64,000 nt of DNA, taken from the NCBI RefSeq assembly GCF_011039205.1, contig NZ_JAAKEL010000014.1, positions 28,633 through 92,632 of the forward strand. Reading direction: 5' to 3'. Positions 56,905 to 64,000 of this stretch are shown here, piece after piece. The notes beneath the pieces were generated by a model, which saw only the letters and a list, made by a program, of their open reading frames with translations, made no database searches and had not been told where the DNA came from. The position numbers and the translations under genes are program-made. The DNA is from Dysgonomonas sp. ZJ279. GTDB lineage: Bacteria > Bacteroidota > Bacteroidia > Bacteroidales > Dysgonomonadaceae. Numbering within the stretch: the stretch's first letter is position 1; the number at the start of each line of letters is the position of its first letter.

Positions 56905-57999
56905 ATGGAACATATAGAAAATGACAATCAATTTCAAGGGTTACGAGTAAACAAAGGCATCGGTGAGCAGCCTACTGTAAATCCATATTTAAATAATTTC
57001 AAACGATTCAAACGTAAATCATATACTGTAGCAGAATATGTTGATGGAATCTTAAAAGGAAATATATCTATTCTAAGCCAAGCAGTGACTCTAATCGAAA
57101 GTTCAAAACCAGAACATCAGATTATTGCACAGCAAGTTATCGAAAAATGCTTGCCTTACTCAGGTAATTCTGTACGAGTTGGTATAACCGGAGTTCCCGG
57201 CGCAGGAAAAAGTACATCAATAGATGCTTTTGGTATGCACATCCTAAAGGATAATTGTAAACTTGCAGTTCTGGCTATAGACCCATCAAGTGAGGTTACT
57301 AAAGGAAGTATTCTTGGTGACAAAACACGGATGGAACAGCTTGCTGTACAAAAAAATGCATTTATTCGCCCCTCTCCTTCTGCCGGATCTTTGGGCGGAG
57401 TTGCTCGTAAAACGCGCGAAACAATTGTTTTGTGCGAAGCTGCAGGATTCGATCGCATTATTGTAGAGACAGTTGGTGTCGGACAATCTGAAACGGCAGT
57501 ACATTCAATGGTAGATTTCTTTTTACTTATTCAATTAGCTGGTACCGGTGACGAATTACAAGGAATCAAGCGAGGCATTATGGAAATGGCAGACGGCATA
57601 GTAATCAATAAAGCTGATGGAAGCAATATAGAAAAAGCTAAACTTGCTCAATCGCATTTCAAGAATGCACTCCACTTGTTTCCCCTACCCGAATCTGGCT
57701 GGCAGCCGAAAGTATTAACTTACTCAGGATATTATGGCATTGGAATATCGGAAGTATGGAATATGATCGATGAATACGTAGCTTTCGTCAAAAAAAATGA
57801 ACATTTTCGTCACAGAAGGAATGAACAGTCTAAATTCTGGATGTACGAGACGATTAACGAGAAACTAAAATCAAATTTCTATAACAATCCGACGATACAA
57901 GCCGAACTAAAAGATTGTGAACAGCAAGTTTTGAGTTCCAGAATGAGTTCTTTCATTGCTGCAAACAAGGTACTTGACACATATTTGAAACAATCTTGA
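56905..57999 (+). CDS. meaB: Methylmalonyl-CoA mutase-associated GTPase MeaB
   Basis: 364 aa, G3E family. The P-loop is G-V-P-G-A-G-K-S-T near residue 95. The Mg/base segments include A-I-D-P-S-S near 126 and V-E-T-V-G-V-G-Q-S-E near 189. The base-specificity loop is N-K-A-D. MeaB loads and protects the adenosylcobalamin of methylmalonyl-CoA mutase, in the succinate-propionate route typical of Bacteroidales. The mutase genes are not in the window. It is a monocistronic unit by spacing. Confidence 0.93.
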   Translation: MEHIENDNQFQGLRVNKGIGEQPTVNPYLNNFKRFKRKSYTVAEYVDGILKGNISILSQAVTLIESSKPEHQIIAQQVIEKCLPYSGNSVRVGITGVPGAGKSTSIDAFGMHILKDNCKLAVLAIDPSSEVTKGSILGDKTRMEQLAVQKNAFIRPSPSAGSLGGVARKTRETIVLCEAAGFDRIIVETVGVGQSETAVHSMVDFFLLIQLAGTGDELQGIKRGIMEMADGIVINKADGSNIEKAKLAQSHFKNALHLFPLPESGWQPKVLTYSGYYGIGISEVWNMIDEYVAFVKKNEHFRHRRNEQSKFWMYETINEKLKSNFYNNPTIQAELKDCEQQVLSSRMSSFIAANKVLDTYLKQS

Positions 58000-58051
58000 T
58001 CAAAATTCTACATTATTCCTGCTTTCGAGCTAATTTTTATCACAGAATAAT

Positions 58052-58059
58052 TATATTTG
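58052..58059 (+). promoter_or_regulatory. -7 element for the ROK kinase gene
   Basis: TATATTTG matches TAnnTTTG. It lies 57 bp before the ATG at 58117. No TTG at standard spacing. Confidence 0.45.
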
Positions 58060-58116
58060 TAGACCATAAAATAAAAATATAAATTTTCATTGTTGAATTA
58101 ACATAAATATAAAATC

Positions 58117-59079
58117 ATGGAGAAACCATACGCTATTGGAATTGACATTGGTGGTACTAATTCCGTTTTTGGTGTTGTTGATAAAAGGGGGCATATCATA
58201 AATCAAGGCTCTATCAAAACTAGTACATATAAAGAAATTAATGACTATGTTGCAAATCTTGCTGCCGGAGTCCAAGAAATTATGGATCAGGTTGGTGGTG
58301 CTGCTAATATCAAAGGAATTGGAGTTGGTGCTCCTAACGGAAACTTCTTTACAGGATGTATAGAATTTGCACCAAACTTACCATGGAAAGGTGTTATTCC
58401 ATTGGCTCAAATGCTAACAGACAAACTTAATGTTCCTGTTGCTCTTACAAATGATGCTAACGCTGCTGCTATCGGTGAAATGACATACGGAGCGGCTCGT
58501 GGTATGAAAGACTTCATTGTAATCACATTAGGTACGGGTGTTGGTAGTGGTATTGTTGTTAATGGACAACTTGTTTATGGACACGATGGTTTCGCCGGAG
58601 AATTAGGACATACTACTATCCGTCGTGATGGACGCATATGTGGTTGTGGTAGAAAAGGATGCCTCGAAACATACAGTTCTGCTACAGGTGTTGCGCGTAC
58701 AGCAAGAGAATATCTTGAAACAAAAAAAGATCCAAGTCTTCTTAGAGAACTTAAACCTGAAGAGATCACATCGAAAGATGTATACGATGCAGCAGTAAAG
58801 GGTGATAAACTGGCTAAAGAAATTTTTGAGTTGACAGGACAACTTCTTGGCGAGTCTTTTGCTGATTTTGTGGCATTCTCTAGCCCTGAAGCAATAATTT
58901 TATTCGGAGGTCTTACTAAAGCCGGTAAATTGATCTTTGATCCGGTACGCAAACATATGGAAGAAAACATGCTTCCTATTTACAGAAACAAGATCAAACT
59001 TCTAATGTCGGAGCTTAAAGAAAGCGATGCTGCCGTGCTTGGTGCAAGTGCATTGGGATGGGAAGTAAAAGACTATTGA
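58117..59079 (+). CDS. ROK family glucokinase
   Basis: 320 aa. The ATP-binding D-I-G-G-T-N is at residues 11-16. The catalytic Asp is in T-N-D-A-N-A-A, and the ROK zinc motif in C-G-C-G-R-K-G-C-L-E (with the preceding E-L-G-H-T-T). The combination fits a sugar kinase rather than a repressor, since there is no N-terminal HTH. It phosphorylates glucose (perhaps other hexoses) at C6. It is followed by a weak terminator. Confidence 0.92.
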   Translation: MEKPYAIGIDIGGTNSVFGVVDKRGHIINQGSIKTSTYKEINDYVANLAAGVQEIMDQVGGAANIKGIGVGAPNGNFFTGCIEFAPNLPWKGVIPLAQMLTDKLNVPVALTNDANAAAIGEMTYGAARGMKDFIVITLGTGVGSGIVVNGQLVYGHDGFAGELGHTTIRRDGRICGCGRKGCLETYSSATGVARTAREYLETKKDPSLLRELKPEEITSKDVYDAAVKGDKLAKEIFELTGQLLGESFADFVAFSSPEAIILFGGLTKAGKLIFDPVRKHMEENMLPIYRNKIKLLMSELKESDAAVLGASALGWEVKDY

Positions 59080-59107
59080 TTTAGATATAATCGATACAAA
59101 ATACAGG

Positions 59108-59141
59108 AACAGTCTGCAATTCATTTTGCGGGCTGTTTTCT
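59108..59141 (+). terminator. Terminator after the ROK kinase gene
   Basis: 12-bp arms with G-U pairs (59108-59119 and 59126-59137), a 6-nt loop, then TTTTC. Confidence 0.65.
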
Positions 59142-59162
59142 TTTATTAGCTAGTGATAAGCA

Positions 59163-59193
59163 TTGCCATATTGCCTAAAATTATCTACCTTTG
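59163..59193 (+). promoter_or_regulatory. Promoter of purM
   Basis: TTG (59163-59165), exactly 20 nt, TACCTTTG (59186-59193). It sits 36 bp before the ATG at 59229 and supports that start. Confidence 0.7.
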
Positions 59194-59228
59194 TTTTCTC
59201 AATTTATAACCATTTATATATCTCCCAA

Positions 59229-60395
59229 ATGAGCGATCAAAGATACAACCAGCGCGGTGTTTCAGCATCAAAAGAAGATGTGCATAATGCAATAAAAAAC
59301 ATTGATAAAGGCATTTTTCCTCAAGCATTTTGTAAAATAATACCTGACATATTAGGTGGAGACCCCGAATACTGCAATATTATGCATGCTGATGGTGCAG
59401 GAACTAAATCGTCACTGGCATATATGTATTGGCGCGAAACAGGCGATATATCTATATGGAAAGGCATTGCACAAGATGCTCTGATAATGAACATCGATGA
59501 CTTATTGTGTATAGGTGCTACAGACAATATTCTACTCTCGTCAACCATCGGCAGAAATAAAATGTTAATACCAGGTGAGGTTATCTCTGTTATAATAAAT
59601 GGAACAAATGACTTATGTGAAGAGTTATCGGCTTTGGGAGTAAATATCTATCCTACTGGTGGCGAAACAGCTGACGTTGGTGATCTTGTGCGCACAATTA
59701 TAGTAGATAGTACTGTTACATGTAGAATGAAGCGTAGCGATGTCATATCGAACGACAAGATACAGGGTGGTGACGTAATTGTGGGGCTTTCATCATCGGG
59801 GCAATCTACTTACGAAAAGGAATACAATGGCGGAATGGGAAGCAACGGACTTACATCTGCACGTCACGATGTATTCGCTAATTATCTGGCAACCAAATAT
59901 CCGGAAAGTTACGATTTCAGCATTCCTGCTGACTTAGTTTATTCGGGTAATATGAAATTGACTGATACCATAGATGGGTTAGATATAGATGCCGGTAAAC
60001 TGGTGTTATCCCCTACCCGCACCTATGCCCCCGTTATCAAACAAATACTGGAAAAATTACGCCCGGAAGTACATGGAATGGTACATTGCTCGGGCGGAGC
60101 ACAAACAAAAGTACTTCACTTTGTAGAGAATGTAAAAATCACGAAGAACAACATGTTCCCTGTACCACCTTTATTCAAGCTGATACATGAACAATCGGGT
60201 ACAGATTGGAAAGAAATGTACAAAGTATTCAATATGGGGCATCGCATGGAGATATATTTGGCTCCGGAATATGCACAAGAAGTAATCGATATATCTAAAT
60301 CATTTGGAATAGACGCTCAAATCGTCGGATTTGTAGAAAAATCTGATAAAACTGAATTAGTAATCGAAAGTGAATTTGGTATCTTCAAGTATTAA
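59229..60395 (+). CDS. purM: Phosphoribosylformylglycinamidine cyclo-ligase (AIR synthase)
   Basis: 388 aa from the ATG at 59229 (M-S-D-Q-R-Y-N-Q-R-G-V). An in-frame upstream ATG at 59163 would overlap the promoter and is rejected. The N-terminal half holds the family's H-A-D-G-A-G-T-K-S near residue 55, and the N-M-I-D-D-like M-N-I-D-D-L. The T-G-G-E-T-A-D-V block is near 145 and H-C-S-G-G-A-Q-T-K near 290. The long form is typical of Bacteroidetes. It makes aminoimidazole ribotide in purine synthesis. Confidence 0.95.
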   Translation: MSDQRYNQRGVSASKEDVHNAIKNIDKGIFPQAFCKIIPDILGGDPEYCNIMHADGAGTKSSLAYMYWRETGDISIWKGIAQDALIMNIDDLLCIGATDNILLSSTIGRNKMLIPGEVISVIINGTNDLCEELSALGVNIYPTGGETADVGDLVRTIIVDSTVTCRMKRSDVISNDKIQGGDVIVGLSSSGQSTYEKEYNGGMGSNGLTSARHDVFANYLATKYPESYDFSIPADLVYSGNMKLTDTIDGLDIDAGKLVLSPTRTYAPVIKQILEKLRPEVHGMVHCSGGAQTKVLHFVENVKITKNNMFPVPPLFKLIHEQSGTDWKEMYKVFNMGHRMEIYLAPEYAQEVIDISKSFGIDAQIVGFVEKSDKTELVIESEFGIFKY

Positions 60396-60455
60396 GCAGA
60401 TATACTCATTTACAAACCTTATAGTTACCAACTTTTTATTTAACGTCCATTAACT

Positions 60456-60484
60456 TTGTTGTGTGAAAATACCGTTTATATTTG
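60456..60484 (+). promoter_or_regulatory. Promoter of the mini secreted protein
   Basis: TTG (60456-60458), 18 nt, TATATTTG (60477-60484). A second -7-like TAACTTTG is at 60451-60458. The leader is about 41 nt. Confidence 0.55.
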
Positions 60485-60531
60485 CAAGTGAACAAATGGT
60501 TGTTTAACTCAAATAAAAAAACAAATACAAT

Positions 60532-60714
60532 ATGAAAAAAGGATTTATGTCAGCTATCATGGCCATTGCCCTTCTTGCTTCTACGGCTGTAATGGCTCAG
60601 GATGCAAAAAAAGATGCACCTAAGGCTAAAACAGAAAAATCAACTTGCACAAAAGAGAAAAAAGATACAGAGAAAAAGTCTTGCTGCTCTAAAGAAACTA
60701 AAGACAAAAAATAA
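60532..60714 (+). CDS. Tiny secreted Lys/Cys-rich protein
   Basis: 60 aa. Residues 1-22 are a signal peptide (M-K-K, hydrophobic core, V-M-A-Q). The mature part has about 38 residues and is very rich in Lys, with Asp, Glu, Ser and Thr, and three cysteines (one single, one adjacent pair in S-C-C-S). No fold is expected. It has its own good promoter and terminator, which argues that it is a real gene. Possible roles are metal binding or a polycationic envelope peptide; neither is shown. Confidence 0.75.
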   Translation: MKKGFMSAIMAIALLASTAVMAQDAKKDAPKAKTEKSTCTKEKKDTEKKSCCSKETKDKK

Positions 60715-60736
60715 TATATCTTACTAAGATGATAAA

Positions 60737-60768
60737 AAAAGGGATTCAAAATTGAATCCCTTTTCTAT
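60737..60768. terminator. Bidirectional terminator
   Basis: 11-bp arms (60737-60747 and 60754-60764), core AGGGATTC/GAATCCCT, a 6-nt loop and flanking A/T runs, between the mini gene and convergent gcvT. Confidence 0.88.
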
Positions 60769-60786
60769 TTTGTATAGCTGACTAAA

Positions 60787-61881
60787 TTACAACTTTCTAA
60801 AAGGAGGTTTTACAACCTGAGCTTGCAATTTTTTATCTCTTATTTTTATATAAATCACAGAACCTAGTTTAGCATATCCAGGCTTCACGTAGCCTAGACC
60901 TATACCAGCTTTAGTTGTGGGAGCCATTGTTCCCGAAGTTACAACACCTATTTTCTCATTGGCAGCATTTACAATATCATAGCCATGGCGAGGAATGCCC
61001 CTCTCTTCCAATTGAAACCCACAGAGTTTTCTGGTCACACCATCAACCTTTTGTTTTTCTAATACAGAGCGACCTATAAAGTTTTTATCTTCAATAAACT
61101 TAGTAATCCAACCCAAACCAGCCTCTAGAGGCGTTGTAGTATCATCCAAATCGTTCCCGTAAAGACAATAACCCATTTCGAGGCGAAGCGTATCACGAGC
61201 CCCTAAACCAATTGGCTTGATGCCAAATTCTGCTCCTGCTTCAAATATAGCATTCCAAATATCGATACCATACTCAGGATAGAAATAAATTTCAAAGCCT
61301 CCTGCTCCGGTATAACCTGTATTAGAGATAATAACATTTTCCAGGCCAGAACCTTTCATACTACCTATCGTAAACGAGTAATAAGGGATAGTAGTAAGGT
61401 CTATCTTCGTTAGTTTTTGTAATGTTTCCAAAGCTTTTGGCCCTTGTATAGCTAATTGACCTATTTTATCAGAAGCATTCTCCAGATCAGCAAACTCTTC
61501 ATTATTCTCGACACACCAATTCCAGTCTTTCTCTATATTCGAAGCATTTACAACAAGCATATATTTTTCGGGCTCGTAGTGATAGATGATAATATCGTCT
61601 ATTATACCACCCTCCTTGTTTATAAAACATGAATATTGAGCTTTTCCTATAGGCAATATAGCAACATCATTACTGGTTACTCGCTGCAAGAAAGCCAAGG
61701 CTCTGGGACCTTTTACCCATATTTCGCCCATATGAGAAACATCAAACACTCCTACTCCATTGCAAACAGTCATATGTTCGTCAATGATTCCTGAATATTC
61801 GATGGGCATATTATATCCTGCAAACTCGTGCATTTTAGCACCCAGTGCAATATGTATATCTGTAAATGGCGTTTTCTTCAT
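60787..61881 (-). CDS. gcvT: Aminomethyltransferase (glycine cleavage T protein)
   Basis: 364 aa. The folate-binding T domain begins with P-F-T-D-I-H, followed by F-D-V-S-H-M-G-E-I near residue 45. The catalytic Asp is in G-G-I-I-D-D-I near residue 95. [11 protein letters not shown] is near 196 and [10 protein letters not shown] near 229. It moves the methylene group of glycine to tetrahydrofolate. The other glycine cleavage genes are not in the window. Confidence 0.95.
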   Translation of the reverse strand: MKKTPFTDIHIALGAKMHEFAGYNMPIEYSGIIDEHMTVCNGVGVFDVSHMGEIWVKGPRALAFLQRVTSNDVAILPIGKAQYSCFINKEGGIIDDIIIYHYEPEKYMLVVNASNIEKDWNWCVENNEEFADLENASDKIGQLAIQGPKALETLQKLTKIDLTTIPYYSFTIGSMKGSGLENVIISNTGYTGAGGFEIYFYPEYGIDIWNAIFEAGAEFGIKPIGLGARDTLRLEMGYCLYGNDLDDTTTPLEAGLGWITKFIEDKNFIGRSVLEKQKVDGVTRKLCGFQLEERGIPRHGYDIVNAANEKIGVVTSGTMAPTTKAGIGLGYVKPGYAKLGSVIYIKIRDKKLQAQVVKPPFRKL

Positions 61882-61980
61882 AATAAGGTTATTTATATGT
61901 ATATTTTTTATAGATTTCGTATTTGCTATAAATATAATAAATAATGGTAACTATATAGTACTTTACACAAAAAATGTCAA

Positions 61981-61994
61981 GGGGGTTAACCCCC
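61981..61994. repeat. GC-rich perfect palindrome in AT-rich DNA
   Basis: GGGGGTTAACCCCC is self-complementary over 14 bp. It lies 25 bp before the ATG at 62020 and about 100 bp upstream of gcvT. It could be an operator, a leader hairpin or a boundary. Confidence 0.55.
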
Positions 61995-62019
61995 ACTCAC
62001 TAATTTAAAAACAAAAAAC

Positions 62020-62262
62020 ATGAAAGATAAAGACGAACAAGATAACAAATTAATAGAGTATTGTAAAAAAACTAAAACTAAAGTAGGAGAAGTTACAGAA
62101 TATTACTTTGGGACGACCTACACAATAGAAGGTCAGGAAAGAGGCGGTGAAATTTGGGCTCAGGATTGGGCTGAGGCAAAAGAATTTCTAAAGCAGAGAG
62201 CTGCTAGTGAGAAGATACTTTTTAAAGGTACATCAACATGCTCTACCATTCGTAAACAGTGA
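62020..62262 (+). CDS. Hypothetical small protein
   Basis: 80 aa, soluble, charged, no signal peptide. It starts K-D-K-D-E-Q-D and has two Cys (near 15 and 74). The middle, T-E-Y-Y-F-G-T-T-Y-T-I-E-G and W-A-Q-D-W-A-E-A-K-E-F-L, has a compact alpha/beta look. I recognise no family. The 3' end overlaps the convergent DUF1508-like gene by 20 bp. Support rests on an open frame, AT-rich leader and plausible composition. Confidence 0.5.
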   Translation: MKDKDEQDNKLIEYCKKTKTKVGEVTEYYFGTTYTIEGQERGGEIWAQDWAEAKEFLKQRAASEKILFKGTSTCSTIRKQ

Positions 62263-62434
62263 TATGCTTACTTTCATCATACCCATTTCTTACAGCATTA
62301 TCCATGCAATCTGATTTGTTTGAATAACCTTGTGTTGCTCCACCTACTTTACGACCATTTGAAGCAGTGCGTCTCCATCTGAATTTATTGTTATTGTCGG
62401 GATAAAATGTGAATGTATCTTCTTTCTTTTTCAT
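62243..62434 (-). CDS. DUF1508 (YegP-like) small protein
   Basis: 63 aa. The pattern F-T-F-Y-P-D-N-N-N-K-F-R-W-R-R-T-A-S-N-G-R-K-V-G-G-A-T-Q-G-Y-S-N-K-S-D-C matches the single-repeat DUF1508/YegP domain (F-x-x-x-x-D-x-x-x-x-x-R-W-R-x-x-A-x-N-G, G-Y-x-x-x). The function of this family is unknown. The gene overlaps its convergent neighbour by 20 bp and lies downstream of the inverted-repeat element. Confidence 0.75.
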   Translation of the reverse strand: MKKKEDTFTFYPDNNNKFRWRRTASNGRKVGGATQGYSNKSDCMDNAVRNGYDESKHITVYEW

Positions 62435-62460
62435 AAATCAGGATTAAAAGGTTAATAAAC

Positions 62461-62723
62461 AAATAAAAGGCTGAAAAGAAGCAAGGATTTCGCTCCTTGC
62501 GGGCGTGTGAGAAATTACCTCTGAGGCAAACTACGGCAGTATGAGTCTATATACTCTACACGTCCATATCGGAAGCGAGTGTATGATATTACTGATACAG
62601 GCTTCTCACAACAGCATATACATTGCGTCATGTTCTGTTAGATGATAAACCAAAGTGAACACCGCTATTGTATAATGCAATTGTAAAAGTAGCATTTTTT
62701 GTTAATTTTCAGCCTTTTTATTT
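62461..62723. repeat. 263-bp element bounded by inverted repeats
   Basis: The left end (62461-62477) and the right end (62706-62723) are inverted copies of AAATAAAAGGCTGAAAA, differing only by one extra A. The inside is clearly less AT-rich than the flanks and has no convincing reading frame. No flanking target duplication is obvious. It could be a small mobile element (MITE-like) or a structured RNA locus. Confidence 0.5.
62475..62690 (-). ncRNA. Candidate small RNA on the minus strand
   Basis: Transcription leftward would end at GCAAGGA-GCGAAA-TCCTTGC (62499-62480) followed by TTCTTTT, an intrinsic terminator. A weak -7-like TACTTTTA lies near 62690. Inside, TGTGAGAA pairs with TTCTCACA, and small hairpins such as GAGT-ATATAG-ACTC are present. 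The size would be about 190 nt. No known RNA family was recognised; it could instead be a leader of the DUF1508-like gene. Confidence 0.35.
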
Positions 62724-62735
62724 AAATTTCTGAAT

Positions 62736-62755
62736 GTCAAGGGAATTACCTTGAC
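62736..62755 (-). terminator. Hairpin overlapping the mini membrane protein stop
   Basis: GTCAAGG (62736-62742) pairs with CCTTGAC (62749-62755) around a 6-nt loop that contains the minus-strand stop codon. No T tract follows. Confidence 0.4.
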
Positions 62756-62928
62756 TTATCAGAAGGACTAAGAAAATATGATATTACAGCTATAATAACA
62801 ACTAAACCGATAATATATGGCAATATATGCAAGAATGAAGACATTACTTTCACTATGAACATAACGATGCCGATACAACCGATTATTACACCGACTATAA
62901 CTATAATTGTAGATAACAAATCTTTCAT
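62746..62928 (-). CDS. Mini membrane protein, two helices
   Basis: 60 aa from the ATG at 62928 (M-K-D-L-L-S-T); a longer reading starting upstream would overlap the preceding lipoprotein gene. Two hydrophobic segments cover about residues 4-27 and 33-52, with a short basic tail S-D-K-S-R. No family recognised. It lies 13 bp after the lipoprotein gene and is likely in one operon with the two lipoproteins. Confidence 0.6.
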   Translation of the reverse strand: MKDLLSTIIVIVGVIIGCIGIVMFIVKVMSSFLHILPYIIGLVVIIAVISYFLSPSDKSR

Positions 62929-62941
62929 AAAATGACAGTTA

Positions 62942-63388
62942 TTAATACAAATCGACGTAAGAAACATCTACACTCATAAGCTCCTTTATTTTCTTCTTCT
63001 TTGGAAGATACAAAACGACAGTTTGCTCTTGGGAAGTTACTAAAGGAGAAACCTGCATGTTAGAAAGCTCTACACGTTGTTCTACAACTAAGTCTCCAGA
63101 TAATAAGAAGGTCAAATTTACAACTGCTTTTTGAGGAACATTATCCTTTAAAGAACCATTGAAAGTTTTGTTCGGGTCTAAGTTTGTTACAGAAAGAGAA
63201 AGCATTTGTGGAGTGTTGTCAGTATATGGATTATTGGGGAACTTTGACGAGTTCATACTAACATTAAATCGTAAATCAATATCATTTAGTTTTCCTACAC
63301 TATGCATGACTTTAGGAGAAGAACAACTAGATAATATACAAATAATAGATATAATTAATGTAATGGTTGATAGTTTAATATTTTTCAT
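62942..63388 (-). CDS. Lipoprotein, unknown
   Basis: 148 aa. The signal peptide ends in the lipobox L-S-S-C (Cys22). The mature part is a predicted beta-rich domain (L-R-F-N-V-S-M-N, L-S-L-S-V-T-N-L, V-V-L-Y-L-P) without a recognised family. The residues after Cys (S-S-P-K) lack the acidic surface-export motif, so a periplasmic face is likelier than for the next lipoprotein. It lies 14 bp after that gene. Confidence 0.7.
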   Translation of the reverse strand: MKNIKLSTITLIISIICILSSCSSPKVMHSVGKLNDIDLRFNVSMNSSKFPNNPYTDNTPQMLSLSVTNLDPNKTFNGSLKDNVPQKAVVNLTFLLSGDLVVEQRVELSNMQVSPLVTSQEQTVVLYLPKKKKIKELMSVDVSYVDLY

Positions 63389-63402
63389 AATTTGACAGGG
63401 TT

Positions 63403-63855
63403 TTATTGTTTGATTAACTTATAAGGTATCGGATTAAGGATTCCTACCACATAAAAGGTAACTTCATTATCAGATACTTTTACAAATTTGAAAGAATCAG
63501 TTAATGTTTGTCCTGTACCGACCATATAGAAGGTTTTATCAATTTGGTAGGCACTTCCTGTATTTGTTATTTCTTTTACAGTGTAGTATTGCTGTTTTGA
63601 TATCTCTGAAAAATTATAGCTTATTGTAAGTTGTGTGAAAATGAAATTATTTTCTGTGAACTCAAACTTGTGAGATTCTCCCAAAAGAGGAGATTTCCAA
63701 GTACCAATAATCCAGTCTGGTGGTGATAAAATTGTTTCAGAGGGTGTTTCTGGCTGCCCCGTCTCTTGACCTTCGATACTACCATCATCTTTAGAACAAG
63801 ATGCAAAACAAATACTAAACAAAATGAATACAAATAAAAACTTAAATTGTTTCAT
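63403..63855 (-). CDS. Surface-type lipoprotein with lipocalin-like domain, unknown
   Basis: 150 aa. The lipobox F-A-S-C has Cys20, followed by S-K-D-D, which matches the lipoprotein surface-export signal described in Bacteroidetes. A flexible Pro/Glu/Thr-rich linker (residues 25-46) precedes W-I-I-G-T-W-K-S-P, a start typical of small lipocalin-like lipoproteins, and about eight beta strands. A surface or ligand-binding role is inferred. It heads a small operon on the minus strand. Confidence 0.72.
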   Translation of the reverse strand: MKQFKFLFVFILFSICFASCSKDDGSIEGQETGQPETPSETILSPPDWIIGTWKSPLLGESHKFEFTENNFIFTQLTISYNFSEISKQQYYTVKEITNTGSAYQIDKTFYMVGTGQTLTDSFKFVKVSDNEVTFYVVGILNPIPYKLIKQ

Positions 63856-63975
63856 AAAATAAATGTATAAGTACGGATCATGCCGTATTCTTGTGGACTA
63901 GGCATAAATATTGGTTAGTCTGAATAAAAAATAGGGAATGCATTTTACCCCTCTGAGTATTGTTCTAAAGGCTTT

Positions 63976-63983
63976 TATCTTTG
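63976..63983 (+). promoter_or_regulatory. -7 element pointing out of the window
   Basis: TATCTTTG matches TAnnTTTG; a CTG lies 20 nt upstream (63953-63955). The transcribed gene would lie beyond the right edge. Confidence 0.35.
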
Positions 63984-64000
63984 CATTGAATGACTCCGCC

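Noticed and set aside
59163..59228. Extended N-terminus of purM
   Set aside because: This stretch contains a full promoter (TTG-N20-TACCTTTG), and M-S-D-Q-R-Y-N is the normal start of Bacteroidetes PurM.
62478..62705. Short protein gene inside the inverted-repeat element
   Set aside because: A 34-codon frame (starting M-S-L-Y-T) exists but has no upstream signal or convincing composition, and the stretch looks structured.
63976..64000. Start of an rRNA or tRNA gene at the right edge
   Set aside because: A good -7 element is present but only 17 bases follow, too few to recognise any gene.
1..64000. Mobile element, phage, restriction or toxin-antitoxin system
   Set aside because: No transposase, integrase, phage structural gene, methylase or toxin-like pair was seen on either strand. 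The gene content is mostly housekeeping.

Overview
The window reads as chromosomal DNA of an AT-rich member of the Bacteroidales, probably Dysgonomonadaceae (Dysgonomonas-like). This rests on gene families and signals, not on any database search. Supporting signs are a type S46 dipeptidyl-peptidase, a TonB receptor with an N-terminal carboxypeptidase-regulatory-like domain, the purH-mreBCD-mrdA-rodA cluster, a DUF4492 gene before cydAB, and lipoproteins with Bacteroidetes-type sequences after the lipid cysteine. Promoters fit the Bacteroidetes consensus TTG-N20-TAnnTTTG. Shine-Dalgarno sites are nearly absent.

Layout. 1-5140: a left-truncated phosphoethanolamine-transferase-like sulfatase-fold protein, a GNAT-like protein, topoisomerase IV subunit B and a small membrane protein. 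5232-11967: a POT peptide transporter, a LuxR-type regulator with a decayed ScdA/hemerythrin sensor region, a secreted superoxide dismutase, a nicotinamidase-like hydrolase, an EcsC protein, a thioredoxin-fold protein lacking its cysteines (behind a long leader), and two small DUF proteins. 12017-15196: the cytochrome bd operon with a strong palindrome upstream. 15216-26294: DPP7-like peptidase, flippase, acyl-CoA synthetase, HemW, an iron alcohol dehydrogenase and a TonB-dependent receptor. 26409-38264: dnaE, trxA, purH and the rod-shape/elongasome operon.

38304-45645: an iron-complex-type ABC transporter (permease and ATPase, no binding protein) downstream of a C69 peptidase. An unusual AT-rich intergenic region follows, with two clusters of a TACA-NN-TGTA-like motif before a Cro/CI-type regulator, then pyrK-pyrD. 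45662-52680: a secreted nitroreductase-like protein, then DUF4105 protein, a secreted alkaline-phosphatase-fold protein that has lost almost all catalytic residues, and secA. 52812-60768: gyrA, a TPR protein, meaB, a ROK glucokinase, purM and a tiny secreted Lys/Cys-rich protein. 60787-64000: gcvT, then a small-gene region with two lipoproteins, a mini membrane protein, a YegP-like (DUF1508) protein and a 263-bp inverted-repeat-bounded element that may encode a small RNA.

Most of the window is housekeeping: DNA topology and replication, purine and pyrimidine synthesis, cell elongation, secretion, microaerobic respiration and oxygen defence. I see no transposase, integrase, CRISPR array, restriction system, rRNA or tRNA. 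The least explained parts are the operator array (42712-43169), the dead phosphatase linked to secA, the thioredoxin-like protein with its leader, the decayed hemerythrin-LuxR regulator facing sod, and the element at 62461-62723.
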